Below, in pieces: positions 30,701 through 42,255 of a stretch of DNA of 64,000 bases; within the stretch, counting starts at the first letter, position 1; each line of letters opens with the position of its first letter. The notes below the pieces were generated by a model. It saw only the letters and a program-made list of their open reading frames with translations. It ran no database searches and was not told where the DNA came from. This DNA comes from Ptychodera flava (lineage: Eukaryota; Hemichordata; Enteropneusta; Ptychoderidae): assembly GCF_041260155.1 (NCBI RefSeq), contig NC_091946.1:20425353-20489352 (forward strand), written 5' to 3'. Position numbers and translations under genes: made by a program.

Positions 30701-31085
30701 ACGATCATCATTTGACGTTGATTCTTGAGTTGTTCTACACGTTTCGACTTCACTACCACTGTCAGTGCTAGTACTAGTAATAACAATGTTCTTACGTGCA
30801 TCTTCTGCTGCAATTCGCCGAGTTTCTTCGCGGATGAATTTTTCTCTCGTCATGAACCGGCCGTTTTTACCTCGTAACGCTGCCATGACTCACTAGTTCA
30901 CCTGTCGTACAACACTTGAAAACAAATAAACGGTATGTACGGAAAAAAAACTGCCCCAAATAACTGCTGAGATACGACGACCGTCCACTTTGTTTCGATC
31001 ACACCGGAAATGAAGTTTGACCTTTGACTTTTGCGCAGACCTCTGCGCAAACCACCAAAATAATCGAGGCGCGTTCTACCTTAAA
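24707..31085. mobile_element. Mutator-like DNA transposon with short TIRs, inserted in intron 4 of ABCC copy 2
   Basis: The left end reads TTAAGGTAGAATGCACCTCG from 24708; the right end, reverse-complemented from about 31084, reads TTAAGGTAGAACGCGCCTCG. The ends are about 21 bp with three mismatches and flank 6.4 kb. Inside, on the minus strand, is one multi-exon gene with a Mutator-like transposase domain and an exonuclease domain. The same TIR caps MITEs A and B in this window. I could not read a convincing 8-10 bp target duplication. The boundaries rest on the TIR match and on the absence of this DNA from intron 4 of copy 1. Confidence 0.72.
25713..30886 (-). CDS. Mutator-like transposase with C-terminal DEDDh exonuclease, 6 exons, likely frameshifted
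   Basis: Minus-strand exons, 5' to 3': 30256-30886, 29528-29705, 29111-29205, 28076-28866, 27304-27629, 25713-26532, with GT-AG borders and matching phases. Exon 1 is charged, then Cys-rich (HCFHCSLPL, CDNPAC) with NYVPLGKRH. Exon 2 starts MLHAGIGERQINKFL. Exon 3 has VDGGWQKRGSGKCYNSLSG and exon 4 VGDDDTTTI and SQANESMNNSIASKAPK. This layout matches the Mutator-like transposase domain of many invertebrate proteins; the D residues of DGGW and GDDD are candidate catalytic acids. Exons 5-6 encode a DnaQ/DEDDh exonuclease: VLFDVETSGLG (Exo I), LVGHNAKAFD (Exo II), AAHNALEDV (Exo III). One-base frame changes are needed near 27345-27365 and 26104-26120, so this copy may be dead or the sequence has errors. 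It would encode about 940 aa. Confidence 0.78.
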
Positions 31086-32432
31086 TAACAAAATGGCTGC
31101 CGCTCTCCGCCTACGAAGCGATGTCGCCGACGTAAAAACCCGGTGGTGGCAGTCTTGGAGCAGCCGGGTACGCACGCTCGTTCGAAATCTCGCGGAAAAG
31201 GGGGTGATTTTCGTCGGACATCACGGAGACATCCAGGTCCGTGAAATCGAGAAAAAGGGTACTTTTTCAGATCACCCTCCGAGAATCAGACCAAAGAAAA
31301 AGCGTACCCTGCATGTATCTGTTGCAGCTACAGATGACGGACGATGTCTAATAACTCAAGAGCCATCAACTAATACAAGATCAAAACGGATCAGAAAAGT
31401 GATTGACATGAGTGTGACTGATGAACATATGGTGAAGACAAAACATTGAACGATCACTGTATTTCAAGTTTTCATTATGTTACTAAGCATACATTGAACA
31501 AGGCAGTCTGTTACTGTGCACATCAAACACAAAGTCAACCCATGCTAAGCTAGTGTATTATGTGTTCCTTTTTCACCAAGAGTCAGCACACTTGCTTTGA
31601 AATTGGTAAATTATGGTATTCAAATGTCTTGGCAAATATTTAGGTAAAATCTCCCAGATATCGGAAAAAAAGGGGGTGTTTTCGCAGTGATTTTCTCCGA
31701 GATTTTCCCCAAAAGAGGTTGTTTTTCAGAGAAACATTCTGGGAAAAGGGGTACATTTCAAACTCTGCTAACGAGCGTGGGTACCCACCCATCCGGAGAC
31801 TGCCACCGCCGGGCGTAAAAACTTGAAGGGCTTCGAGGAACACGGGTATTTCTGGTTGCAACGGAATACGGAAATGTCACGCGTCACGTTGAGTCTTGAA
31901 ATTTTTTCCCATGTTTTTTTTTTGGTAAACTTCTAGCAAACATTCTGCCGTTCGCACGGCGCCGGCACTGTGCACGGTCTCCACTGAACAGGCAGTGAGC
32001 GCGTGGCTTGACAGCGATGTCGCGCGGGCGACGACTGTTGACATTGCAACTCTAAGGGTAAACTAACAAATGGCGTCCTCTCCGCGCGAGCTCCCTGCCG
32101 TACGACGATCGAAATCAGGATAGATTTAAAGCTGAGCAGTTTTTGATCGGTTAAAGTTGTAATAGCATATTGCACCTAAAAATGTTCCTTCTCTATGACG
32201 ATTTTTGTTGCCCGGTGTCTTTCTTCTTGGGTGTCATTGAGATATGGACGACTTGCAGCGATGTCGCGCGTGATGTTGACATCTTCGTCGTATACTTTAT
32301 GAATGAAGCCTGTTCACATAAACATTGTGATATTTATGCGCAAGGCGTAATAAAGTAAAGCCTCAAAATTTAAGGTTTTTCGTTCTATAAGTAAAATTCC
32401 ATAAAATTATGGGCATGGGTATATGATAAATC
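31086..32432. other. Repeat-rich part of intron 4, ABCC copy 2
   Basis: It holds an imperfect inverted repeat (31130-31830, listed separately). An open frame from 31024 to 31449 (+) covers the TIR end of the transposon and the left arm, so I treat it as incidental. The GC content is higher than the surroundings. No host exon is visible. Confidence 0.5.
31130..31830. repeat. Imperfect long inverted repeat
   Basis: The left arm around 31140-31260 (GGTGGTGGCAGTCTTGGAGC, then CACGCTCGTT, then AAAAGGGGGTGATTTTC) is mirrored around 31650-31820 (reverse complement CGGCGGTGGCAGTCTCCGGA, then CACGCTCGTT, then CACCCCCTTTTTTT). It is probably a foldback or TIR element lying next to the Mutator-like transposon. 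Confidence 0.5.
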
Positions 32433-32584
32433 GGTTATTACCCAATATCGCCTGTCCCTTGTGTCGTATCAGCATGAGTGTCATTTGTGCTGCGTCGGAC
32501 ACTCGACTTCGTCTCGTGTCTGACTCAGCACAAATGACACTCATGCTTATACGACACAGGAACATGCGATATTGGGTAATAACC
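32433..32584. repeat. Near-perfect 152-bp hairpin (foldback MITE)
   Basis: Arms of about 60 bp begin GGTTATTACCCAATATCGC and return as GCGATATTGGGTAATAACC. Both contain GTGTCGTAT..GCATGAGTGTCATTTGTGCTG. The loop is about 33 bp. The high arm identity suggests recent insertion or conversion between arms. Confidence 0.8.
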
Positions 32585-33887
32585 TCTAATTATCCTGGTT
32601 TATATCTATGTTATTCAGTATTCCATTCATAGATAAGAGGGCAACTACTATTTGTTTTGCGACAATATACATAATCATTTAAAGTTTTGCAATGTCGTTC
32701 GCAGGGACCTTTGGTAGAATTTTAATATATGCTTTACATATTTGTGGCATTTAAGTCAATAAAGGTGATAATTCAAAGGTTGTTTTAGTGACAACATTAT
32801 GTACTTTACAGATTACCATTTATTTACCAATGACGGAGATCGCTTGGTTGACGCATGCAATAATGTACAACATGCTTTCACTGGACCTTTCATTTTGCTT
32901 CTGACTGTGATGTACACGACGTACATCTTGGGTCCATCGGCTCTTTGCGGAAGCTCTCTGTTCTTTCTCACATGGGCGTTGCAGGTAATGCCTTATTTTG
33001 CGTTACACTCACTTCCGTTCCGTTTCATGTACAAAGAACCATATTATGCGACGATACAAAAATCCTTCCACGCATTATGTTCCCTTAATGGTAACATCCG
33101 AAAAGATAAATTATACAAAATCGGCGAAGTGTATGTCGGCCAAATAGAACATATCGACCTTGTTTCTTTAGTGTTTCGAGCTGGAATCACATAATGCAAA
33201 GGCAGATCTTCTGAGTGACTAAGCCTAAAGGCATGTTTGTATATACGAATGTCCAAGCACTAACATTAACGACAAGAAAATTCAGTCAATTTGGTGCCTG
33301 AAATGTGTATCTCAATGAACTACGACGAAAGGAGGTCACATTATTGATACAAATTTTCGATTAAATATTTTTCCTTATATGGGCATTGGATTTTCAGTAA
33401 AATAGAAACAGGAACGTCATATCAAAATCACCCGGTAGTTAGTAAAACTGAACCTTTGTCCACTCTTTCATTGGCAGGCCATGTTTTCGCGACTCCTTGG
33501 GTCCATACGTTGGAAATCAGTTAGAATCACTGATACCAGAATACTTATGGTAAACGAAATGACCACGAGTATTAAACTTATCAAGATGTATGCATGGGAG
33601 AAACCATTTGCAAAGAAAATTGCAGGTAGAGTAGTTATTTAAGGCAATCTGAAATGATCAGAATGTGTTTCTTTATTACCAATATATGTAGGGTCGATAT
33701 TATTGTTACATTTGTATAAACGTCTCAGCAACGAACACATCAGTCCACAATACCGCAGAACGATTGTGCATGCAATTTTTTATCAAAAACAATCAGTACC
33801 TATAAAATGAAAATGATTGTGGTCCTGATTTCTTTTTAAACAAACATACTATTACGATTCTCTGGACAAACTTACTATAATATTATA

Positions 33888-33892
<5 letters not shown>

Positions 33893-33957
<65 letters not shown>
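33893..33957. repeat. (TA)n microsatellite in intron 6 of ABCC copy 2
   Basis: A pure TA run of about 65 bp. Confidence 0.95.
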
Positions 33958-33959
<2 letters not shown>

Positions 33960-34985
33960 TATTATATAACTTATTATTATGTTGGGTTACTCTGATTTTT
34001 TTTGAAGTGTTTGCTTCAGCTGGTGTCAAAATATGATATCCTCTGATGTTCACTGCCAAACAAGTCATAAGTTAAATTCTGCTGCGATCCTAGGAATCCT
34101 ATAATACTGTAATACCTAATATTTCTTGGTACACGTGAATGTCACATCACAGTTATCTTCTCTACGCTAACTGGCTCGGAAAAACTGAGCGGTTCCTGTA
34201 CTTTTAAGTTTTAAAATCTTCCAGCAAATCTTGCTTTATGGAGACAGTATCAAACTTGAAAAATGTTAATTTGGAAAATATACCGGTCAATGTCATTAAC
34301 ACTGTTATCTTCACTTTCCGAAATGTCAGAGAAGTATATCATGTCTATCCTATACGAGAGTTTTGACTTAAATTAAGTTGGGAATTGTTTACGTGTACAG
34401 ATAATTAATACAACAAGGTGTGATTGTTAACGGATCAATCCGAACAAAGGCATTCCTAATGATGCACATGTTTCCTTCTCTAGCCGGCACTGATTCATAT
34501 GCAATATTTGAATTAATATTGATCGTTGTTCACCGTGTTGCCATTTACCCGACATTAGTAAGAAAGATCAATTTGATATTTAAATTGAGAATACTTGTCG
34601 TATATGTTGGAAATGACGTTCGTTGTTGTGGTTTTACAATAAAAACCTTAAATTTTTGTTGAAAGCTTGTAAGCATCACTCGGCCTACGGCCTCGTGACA
34701 TTGACAAATTTCCGACGAAAAGGGTGATGATTCCATTGTAAAACCACTCCAACTCGTCCTTTTTCCTATTCAGTGTTCTACTTTTTCGATTCTTTTCCTG
34801 AGAGTTTAATATTGATTTTAAATGTAGGAATAAGACAAAAGGAAAAGAAAATCCTTCAACACGCTGGATTTGTGGAGAGCATTAGTTCATCCTTGAATGC
34901 AGTGATACAAGGTACTGCAATAGTTGTCTATGGAAAGCCATTTGTGATTCACATTTCCATGGGAAATTAACTAAATGCAGCTTCG

Positions 34986-36121
34986 GTAAGTTTTACCCTA
35001 CCTGATAGGTCCAATCTATGACATTTTTAGGGGTTTATTATTTTCCGTGAGTCCTCCGTTGTAAAAGCGTGACTGTGACAGATATACATGTGATACTGCA
35101 TTCGTCTATCCCTCATTGTTATGCATTCTTCAATGCTTCTATTTGGACTCTAATCGATACATTTGATTGGACCGTAACACCTGGGAAATTTATCGGTCCT
35201 GTTAACCTTATGCTTCCTGTTTTCCATGGTTTTCAGTCCCGATTAAACCAAAATACCGGAACTATTTTAGCGCCGATCTTTTGTGTTCAATTTTCTCTTA
35301 TTTCATCCAGTTTAAAAATTGTATCAAACTTTTCTGCATTGTTGTAATTGGTAGATTATGTGCTGTCGGCACTGTTGCTGAATATTGGTTTTGGTTGTGG
35401 AAAGCTATCTGCTCTACTGTCGATATCGCTCTTGGCTAGTGGCCCCAAAAGTCTTTTGAGTTGCGAGTTGCTTTTGTCTTCGTCTCTCTCTTGTCGACAT
35501 GTAGTGTGAATCATTACGCGTCTTTCAATCGCAGTTATCAGTGACAACACTCCTTTGTTTTCAATATTCAATGCGACATCATGTATTAATGGATAACATT
35601 GGTATTGCTATTTTTGATGAATGTCCTACCCTTTTAGGCGCCTTTGCGAATATACTATAAGCATCATTAGTTGAATGCATATGTTTGAAAGACTATGCGG
35701 CAGATTCCTGCCGTTCGACAAATGACCATCTGTTCTCCGTCCCAAAACCCCTGCATTAAGTAAATAATGTATATTATCTTCTTCACCGTACCGCTTCATC
35801 AATGTGGAATTTCATTAATTTCTGTCAACAATAAGTTGTTATATAAGTATCTTACAAAAAAATAATGTTATGTACGCGATGGCCAAATCTCAACCAAACA
35901 ATTTTCAACGGATTACAATAAAAATGTAAGGAGTAATCGTGGCTGTTAAATTTGTTAATGCCTGATACATTCAAGAACCAGATATGAACTGAATATGCTC
36001 ACGTGTTTTACAACAGGTTCATTAATAGTAGTACGCTTCACAGAACAATGAGATATATGTTATCACTATATGTAGCAGGTATTTTTTTAAACTTCGCACA
36101 GTACTCTCAGAGTTTAATCAC
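34986..36121. other. First part of intron 7, ABCC copy 2
   Basis: Non-coding as far as I can tell. Open frames at 35069-35347 (+) and 35356-35571 (-) have no recognisable domain. No repeat boundary is visible. Confidence 0.4.
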
Positions 36122-36124
36122 TAA

Positions 36125-36343
36125 CACTGCATGAAAACGCAGTAATACAGATAAATTCACATTAATGAGTTGACTGTATTATAGAATAATACACGTGAAT
36201 TCACATGAATCCACATGAATACAGGCTTGCTGAATACAAGCAATGGATTATTGACTGTATTCATCTGTATATGCACTCTTCAGCTAAAATACAGGCAATA
36301 ATCCATGCAAATACAGTAAGTATTATTGGCTTTTCATGCAGTG
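36125..36343. mobile_element. 219-bp MITE with TAA target duplication (PIF/Harbinger-like)
   Basis: Ends CACTGCATGAAAA and TTTTCATGCAGTG are exact inverted repeats. They are flanked on both sides by TAA (36122-36124 and 36344-36346). A 3-bp TWA duplication with short TIRs is the usual mark of PIF/Harbinger non-autonomous elements. The inside is AT-rich with repeated GTATT/AATAC motifs and no ORF. Confidence 0.72.
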
Positions 36344-36349
36344 TAATTA

Positions 36350-37670
36350 CAAAACTTTATTTAATATGCGAATGAGCTGTCAATTAACTTGACACTGCTC
36401 AATGCTTTATGGGACAATTAGATATCCTTCAGATCAACATTTGTAGCACGTTTGATTTAATTAATGCTGTAATTTTAGAGTAATATCACTTATTACAAAG
36501 TTCATTAAATACGCAAATAAACCCTACATTAACTTGACACTGTTCAATGATTCATAACACAATTAAATATTTATCAAGTCAATATCTGTAGCACGTTTCA
36601 CCAAATTTTAGTGCCGAAATTTCAGAGTTATGTACCTAATTACAAAGTTATTAAATATGCAAATGAACCCTTTATTAACTTTATACTACTAAATGCTTTA
36701 CAACACAGTTAGATATCTGTCGTATCAGTATGTACAGCAGTGTTCATCACATTTGATGCAGTTATTTCGGAGTTATATGACTAATTATAAGACTTCATGG
36801 AATATGCAAATGAGCTAATTATTAACTTGACACTGCTCAATGCTTCTCAGTACGATTGGATATTTATCAGATCAACATCTGAAGCAAGTTTCATCAAATT
36901 TAATGCTTTAATTTTGGAGTAAAATCACTAATTACAAAGTTCATTAAATATGCAAATGAACCCTTAATTAACTTCACACAACTAAATGCTCTACACCAAA
37001 ATTAGATATCTGTCGGATCAGTATCTGCAGCAGGTTTCAGCACATTTGGTGCAGTTATTTTGGAGTTATACCACTAATTACTAAACTTCATAAAATATGC
37101 AAATGACCTATTTGTTAACTTGACACTGCCAAATGCTTCTCAGTACAATTAGATATTTATCAAAACAATATCTGTGCCCAATTTCACTGACTTGGGTGCT
37201 GTAATTTCAGAGATATATACCTTATTACAAAGTTCATAAATATGCAAATGAACCCTTAATTAATTCTACACTACTAAATGCTTTACACTACAGTTAGATA
37301 TCAGTCGGATCAGTATCTGCAGCAAATTTCATCACATTTGGTGAAGTTTTATAGGAGTTATATGTCTAATTACAAACCTTCATAAAATATGCAAATGAGC
37401 TAATTATTAACTTGACACTGCCTTATGCTTCTAAGTATAATTAGATATATATCAGATCAATATTTGTTGCAAGTATCATCAAGTTTGGTGCAGGAATTTC
37501 AGAGTTATCTCACTAATAACAAAAGTTCATTAAATATGCAAATGAGAAGATAATTGACATGACACTCACAGTATCATCATAATGTTCTTAGATTGTCACC
37601 TGTGAAAAGTTTCATGAAATTTTGTGCAGTATTTCTTGATATATGTCTACACTGTCATTACCGTCTCCAT
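36350..37670. repeat. Tandem array of about 147-bp units with alternating (dimeric) order
   Basis: The motif AATATGCAAATGA recurs about every 147 bp (near 36650, 36800, 36950, 37095, 37240, 37385 and 37535). The next bases alternate between ACCCTTAATTAACTT..ACTACTAAATGCT and GCTAATTATTAACTTGACACTGC, so the higher-order unit is about 295 bp. It is followed by a conserved tail and microsatellite. Confidence 0.8.
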
Positions 37671-37789
37671 AGGGAAACCATTGTATGGAAAAATTTGATA
37701 TTGCATAACTTCATTTATATGCAAGCCACACTAACCAAAATCTAATCAGTTCTTGCAAGTGCCCCATGGTACCTGTGTACCAAATCTGA

Positions 37790-37940
37790 CTTGAATCAGT
37801 TCAGGCGTTTTTGAGTTATCGTGTAAACAGACAGACAGACAGACAGACACACACACACACTAACACACACACACACCACACACGGACAGACAGACAGACA
37901 TCGCTATGACATTAGCCACGTGTTTACACACGTGAGCTAA
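37790..37940. repeat. Element tail: conserved stem, (GACA)n/(CA)n and terminal hairpin
   Basis: After the tandem array come CAGTTCAGGCGTTTTTGAGT, a GACA/CA microsatellite (37831-37905) and a palindrome TTAGCCACGTG..CACGTGAGCTAA (37912-37940). Tandem core, then microsatellite, then hairpin is the layout of pearl/CvA-type, Helitron-related non-autonomous elements described in bivalves. That assignment is an inference. Confidence 0.5.
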
Positions 37941-38887
37941 AAATGCATGTCGTGATAAAAGCTGTGATAACAAATGTTTTTTCTCGACTTAAAGGCCTTT
38001 GCTGTAGTGGCAATGTTTGCCCTTACGAGATCGGCACTTACTTCAGCTCCAAGAGCAATGAAGGTGTTAAGTGAAGCCTATGTTGCAGCTAAAAGGATGC
38101 AGGTAATGAGTCTATTTGTTTTCCATGCACTTGAACATGTTAAAAAAGCTGATCTGTGTGACGCATATATTTTGAGTTTGTGTCTTATCTGTAAATTTGC
38201 TCATCATTCCAATGGATCGAATAAAATAATCCAGTAGTGAATAATCACTGCAACCACTCCAGCGTCAAGTTTTCAATCGGATAACAATATTGAAATTTAT
38301 TGGTTTCATTTCATTTTTCTCCAAAGATATTCCTGCAGACAATTGAGCCAATATCGCAAAAGTTCCGACCAATTGATGACCGTGTCGCCATAGACATTGC
38401 TGAAGCGACATTTGCCTGGGATAATAATGAACAAAATTGGGACGAAAGAGTAAAACTAGACGACGATGGAAAGCGACTGTCTACAAAAGCTGATATTGAT
38501 GGCGCCGATAATTGCAATTCTACAACCAGTGTCAAAGGATTGTTTAATATTAACCTAACTTTGAACAAGGTATTATTCAAGTATATAGCTTATTGATGAA
38601 GGCTACAATAACTTATTATGAACTATTGCCATGTCTTGTTATTCTATAATATATTGCCGTCATATCGATGTTTACCACGTGGAAAGCATTATCATTAAAA
38701 AATCCTTTTTGAGGGCACAAATGTTATAGCATTTTTCATCGAAATTTACTACAGGTTGTAGTAAAAGCACATTTGGAAATGAATACACCAACGAAAAGGA
38801 TAAATGCAGCAATTTTATCTTGACAGGGTCAGCTCATCGGTGTCTGTGGTAGTGTTGGGAGCGGAAAGTCGTCCCTTATAGTCGGGT

Positions 38888-38900
38888 CGGAAGGTAGGGT
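38888..38900 (+). promoter_or_regulatory. Candidate 5' splice site supplied by the transposon end
   Basis: CGGAAG/GTAGGGT with GT at 38894-38895 fits the AG/GTRRG consensus. It lies 14 bp inside the element. Upstream of it the NBD1 frame continues without a stop (GKSSLIVGSE plus one base). Confidence 0.5.
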
Positions 38901-39015
38901 TCCCATGCACCCCATGGATGTATTTTTTTAACCTACATTTTTGTAATCCTTAGGGTCTATATTTAATGAATTTTGATGTTCCAAAAATCAAATAGTGTCC
39001 CATGGGGTTCATTTG

Positions 39016-39051
39016 GCGCCATCTTTGCCGCCATCTTGGCCGCCATCTTGG
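39016..39051. promoter_or_regulatory. Triple GCCATCTT (YY1-like) motif cluster, left TIR
   Basis: GCGCCATCTTTGCCGCCATC continues into two exact GCCGCCATCTTG copies. GCCGCCATCTTG is the consensus of the zinc-finger factor YY1. Three sites lie in 36 bp, about 140 bp from the element end. Binding is inferred, not shown. Confidence 0.5.
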
Positions 39052-41517
39052 ATTTCAACAATGGGGTAGGGGTCACGTATTTACTGCTCGACTGAAACAG
39101 AAACAATACAATACTATAAATGTACATGTTTAGAAAGTCAAGATCTGGCCTTTCATTGATATATAACTTAATAGGGATAAATTAATATTCGAACGTCGAT
39201 TAGACTTTATATCGGCCATTGACCATAAATCGTAAAATTTGCTAAATTTCACACCAAATAATTAAGTTCCCGTACCTCCAAACTATTTTTCATTAGGTAT
39301 TTATATAGTTTTTGGAAGAACTCAGTGCAATTAACAAGAAAAACAAGATTAAAAGTATGAGTCTTGAGATTTAGTGGGTGCATGAGCTTGTTTTCTTATT
39401 ACACGGTATGCCATATATCCGTGTGTAACATAAGGGGTAGGGGTAATGTTTCCCTTTCTGTTTCGAATCATGAATGATGAAACCATAAAAATGATACATT
39501 TTTTGAAAGTGCTGCATCAGACCTTTCTAAAAATATATAGATTTATGGGAGAAAGTTGCATATGTAAAAGTTACAAAGCTTAAACCTTTCAGTTGTGTCA
39601 ATTTTGAGTGATTTTTTAAGAAAGAAATTACAGCATTTGGGGTAGGGGTAATGTTTCCCTTTCTGCCTAAAACCATGAATTATGAAACCATATAAATTTT
39701 ATACTGTTTGAAAGCTCTGAAATAGGCCTTTCCAAACATGTATAGTTTTATTGGGAAAAGTCGCATATTTGAAAGTTACAAAGCTTATGCCTTTCAGTTT
39801 GTGTCAATTTTAAGTTATTTTTTTAAACAAAATTATAATATAAGGGGTAGGGGTAATGTTTCCCGTTCTGCCTTGAACCATGAATTATGAAACCATATAA
39901 ATGTTATACTGTTTGAAAGCTCTGGAATAGGCCTTTCCAAGCATGAATAGTTTTATTGGGAAAATGTGCATATTTGAAAGTTACAAAGCTTAAGCCTTTC
40001 AATTTGTGTCAATTTTAAGTGATTGTTTGAACAATATGAACAAAACAATCAGTCCGTTGGCCAGGTATCGAAATCATTCCCTCTAAGCATTTTACCCACT
40101 ATGATTTCTGTTAGCTAGTATTCTCAGCTGTCATAATCTGCTTATTTTCCATTTAACTGATGGTGTGTAAGAGTGTAACGACTTGTTTGTGAAGGGCTGT
40201 CACGCCTCAGTAGTAAAATAGGAATGGGTTAGGGGTAACATATTTACCGCTAGTCGGAACCAAAAACAAAAAAGAACCATAAACAATACATTCTCAGAAA
40301 GCCCAGATAATTCCCTTACCTTTGGTATACAACTAAATGGGGATAAAACAATATTCAAACATCGATTAGATTTTATATCGTCCATGAAATGTAAATTGTA
40401 AAATTAGCTTAATTTCAAACCCAATAATTAAGTTCATGTTCCTCTAAACAATTTTTTTACAAGGTATTTATCATTATTTGAAAGAACTAATGCAATAGAG
40501 AAGTAAAAAAACATTAAAAGTGTGTATCTTGAGATTTATGGGGTGCGTCGATTGTTTTCCTAATATATGGTATGCCGTACATCCCTCTATAATATACATT
40601 TAAGGGATAGGGGTATGGGTAATGTTTCCTCTCCTACCAAACGCAGCGAATAAGGAAGCCACATAAATATCATATCTCTGAAACACTAACGCAGTTGTTT
40701 TTCCAACAAGATATGGCTTGATGGGGTAAACTCAAAAATTATGCAGTGACAATACCTAAACTCAAAAGTTTGTGTTACTTTACTGACATTTACTTGTTAA
40801 AAGGAACATAGAAAAATACTCTATAGGGCATTAAATAGCACTAAAAAGTTAAAATGGTGGTAAATAAAAGACGTTTTCCTCATTTCAATAACTCAAATTA
40901 GGGAAGAAGTTAACAGCTATAATATGTCAAAAATTATATATTTCAAACCCACAAACACTAAATTGGATGTCATAGTCGTCATGCTAAGTTGATATGACAG
41001 CAGCAACAATCAATCCCTTTTCTTTAATTGTATCGCGAGAGATATATAAGCAATAAAGCACCACTTGGAAAGGATACCACACGGTTTCGACCGGTAAACA
41101 ACATATACGCACGAACTTCACTCGTGTGTATAAGGAGTGAAATGGTCAAAACCGAGCTCGAGTGGTGTACCCAACTTATAGGGGTTGTTTATCGCTATAT
41201 TATATCAGTATATTGAAACTTGTGATGAAAATAAAAACAAAATAAATAGTAAACAGAAGGCAAACAAACACTCTCTACACCAAGCAATAAGAAGGCGAGA
41301 CAAACCTCAGAAAATGACTGAAAAGGCTCATATTCCCATTGACACCTCAATGTTTAAAATGCCTTGTGAGTGAATCTATCATTAGTTTTTTAGCATGGAT
41401 GACATTTAACCAATGTTAGACCCTGACGTCTTTGCAGCAAAGACCTAAAAACGGACGTTTTAGGGTCAATGCTTGAAGTTACCATTCCTACCAGCATGAT
41501 CGAATCAGAGAGACTAG

Positions 41518-41769
41518 ATTGATCTAACTTTCGAGTTAGATCAGCCACCAGCAGCTGAGAAAAAAGAAGTCAACATAATCATCAGAGTCAAGCGAGCTAG
41601 ACAACGGCTTCAAACATTATACTCCACAGAGAGGAAATTCTTACACAATTCACAAAAAGCGTTCAAAAGCTTCGTTAAAGGCATTGTTCGCGATCCAAGG
41701 GACGGGCATGGCTGGTTTCGTGGCAAATGCAACATATTAGTCATGCTGAATCAAGGTGTAATCAAGTAA
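41518..41769 (+). CDS. Unidentified ORF in the 7.6-kb element (a)
   Basis: A lysine/arginine-rich open frame contains VNIIIRVKRARQRLQTLYST, then a KAFKSFVKGIV segment, then DPRDGHGWF. A short frame just upstream (MLEVTIPTSMIESERLD) may belong to the same ORF across a one-base shift. I do not recognise a domain. It may be a relic of the element's own gene. Confidence 0.3.
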   Translation: MDLTFELDQPPAAEKKEVNIIIRVKRARQRLQTLYSTERKFLHNSQKAFKSFVKGIVRDPRDGHGWFRGKCNILVMLNQGVIK

Positions 41770-41830
41770 AAGCTTATTTATAGATTGGGAAAATCCTAAT
41801 CCTGATAGTAAATACGGATAGTTTTCAATC

Positions 41831-42255
41831 GGATTCGAAACCACAACATACGGCATCAGTCGCCTAGCTGAGAGGCCTGAGACAGAACCAGTCGGCTAAA
41901 TCTCCACTCCCAAAAAAGAGTGGTTCAATAGCCGGCTAAGTTGTTACATTTTTCTGACTGAGACCTTTCAACACGTTGTAGAGTTCGTGAAGCACTCACG
42001 CACGCATGCTCACTATCATACATCGCACATACACACTTTATCGAAGCGAAGAAACGAATTTCATCGCTTTAACTGGGCGAACGATAACCTCGGGGACAAT
42101 TCTGTCCACCAGCAGTGTTACCGACCCAGGATAGAAAATACGGATAGTTTTCAAATGATTCGAACCCACAACATAGGCATCAGTCGCCTAGCTGAGAGGC
42201 CTGAGACAGAACCAGTCGGCTAAATCTCCACTCCCAAAAAAGAGTGGTTTAATAG
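41831..42255 (-). mobile_element. tRNA-derived SINE array (head-body-head) inside the 7.6-kb element
   Basis: On the minus strand, two copies of a tRNA-like head (about 42155-42235 and 41831-41920) each have an A-box-like TTTAGCCGACTGG and a B-box GGTTCGAATC (GGTTTCGAATC in the second). They are joined by a body of about 220 bp containing TTCGCTTCGATAAAGTGTG. Both heads share GAGATTTAGCCGACTGGTTC and TCTCAGGCCTCTCAGCTAGG. The same family occurs at 56345-56640. Confidence 0.65.

Larger units (their letters stand above)
32812..38569 (+). pseudogene. ABCC5-like: ABCC copy 2, exons 5-9 (rest of TMD1)
   Basis: Exon 5 (32812-32984) is 173 nt against 174 in copy 1, so FTNDGDRLVDACNN is reached only after a frame change. 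Exon 6 (33478-33625) is intact. Exon 7 (34828-34985) has a 9-nt insertion and a TAA at 34968-34970 after HISMGN. Exon 8 (37995-38102) and exon 9 (38327-38569) are intact and the same length as in copy 1. Intron 4 is about 9.7 kb (1.1 kb in copy 1) and intron 7 about 3.0 kb (0.55 kb in copy 1), both swollen by mobile DNA. Confidence 0.85.
38880..40555. repeat. Left long terminal inverted repeat of the 7.6-kb element
   Basis: It matches the reverse complement of 45225-46460 through many blocks, for example AGTAAAATAGGAATGGGTTA and ACAACTAAATGGGGATAAA. It holds three tandem units of about 195 bp (starting near 39430, 39640 and 39845, each with GGGGTAGGGGTAATGTTTCC), where the right TIR shows only one. 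This explains the difference in length. Confidence 0.8.

Noticed and set aside
24707..31085. Target-site duplication of the Mutator-like element
   Set aside because: The flanks (AAACAAC against AAATAAC) are only similar and the register is ambiguous, so I do not claim one.
31024..31449. 141-residue + frame
   Set aside because: It spans the end of the Mutator-like element and one arm of an inverted repeat. No domain, no splice partner, probably incidental.
35069..35571. Open frames in intron 7 of copy 2
   Set aside because: No recognisable motif and not supported by splice sites. Left as intron sequence.
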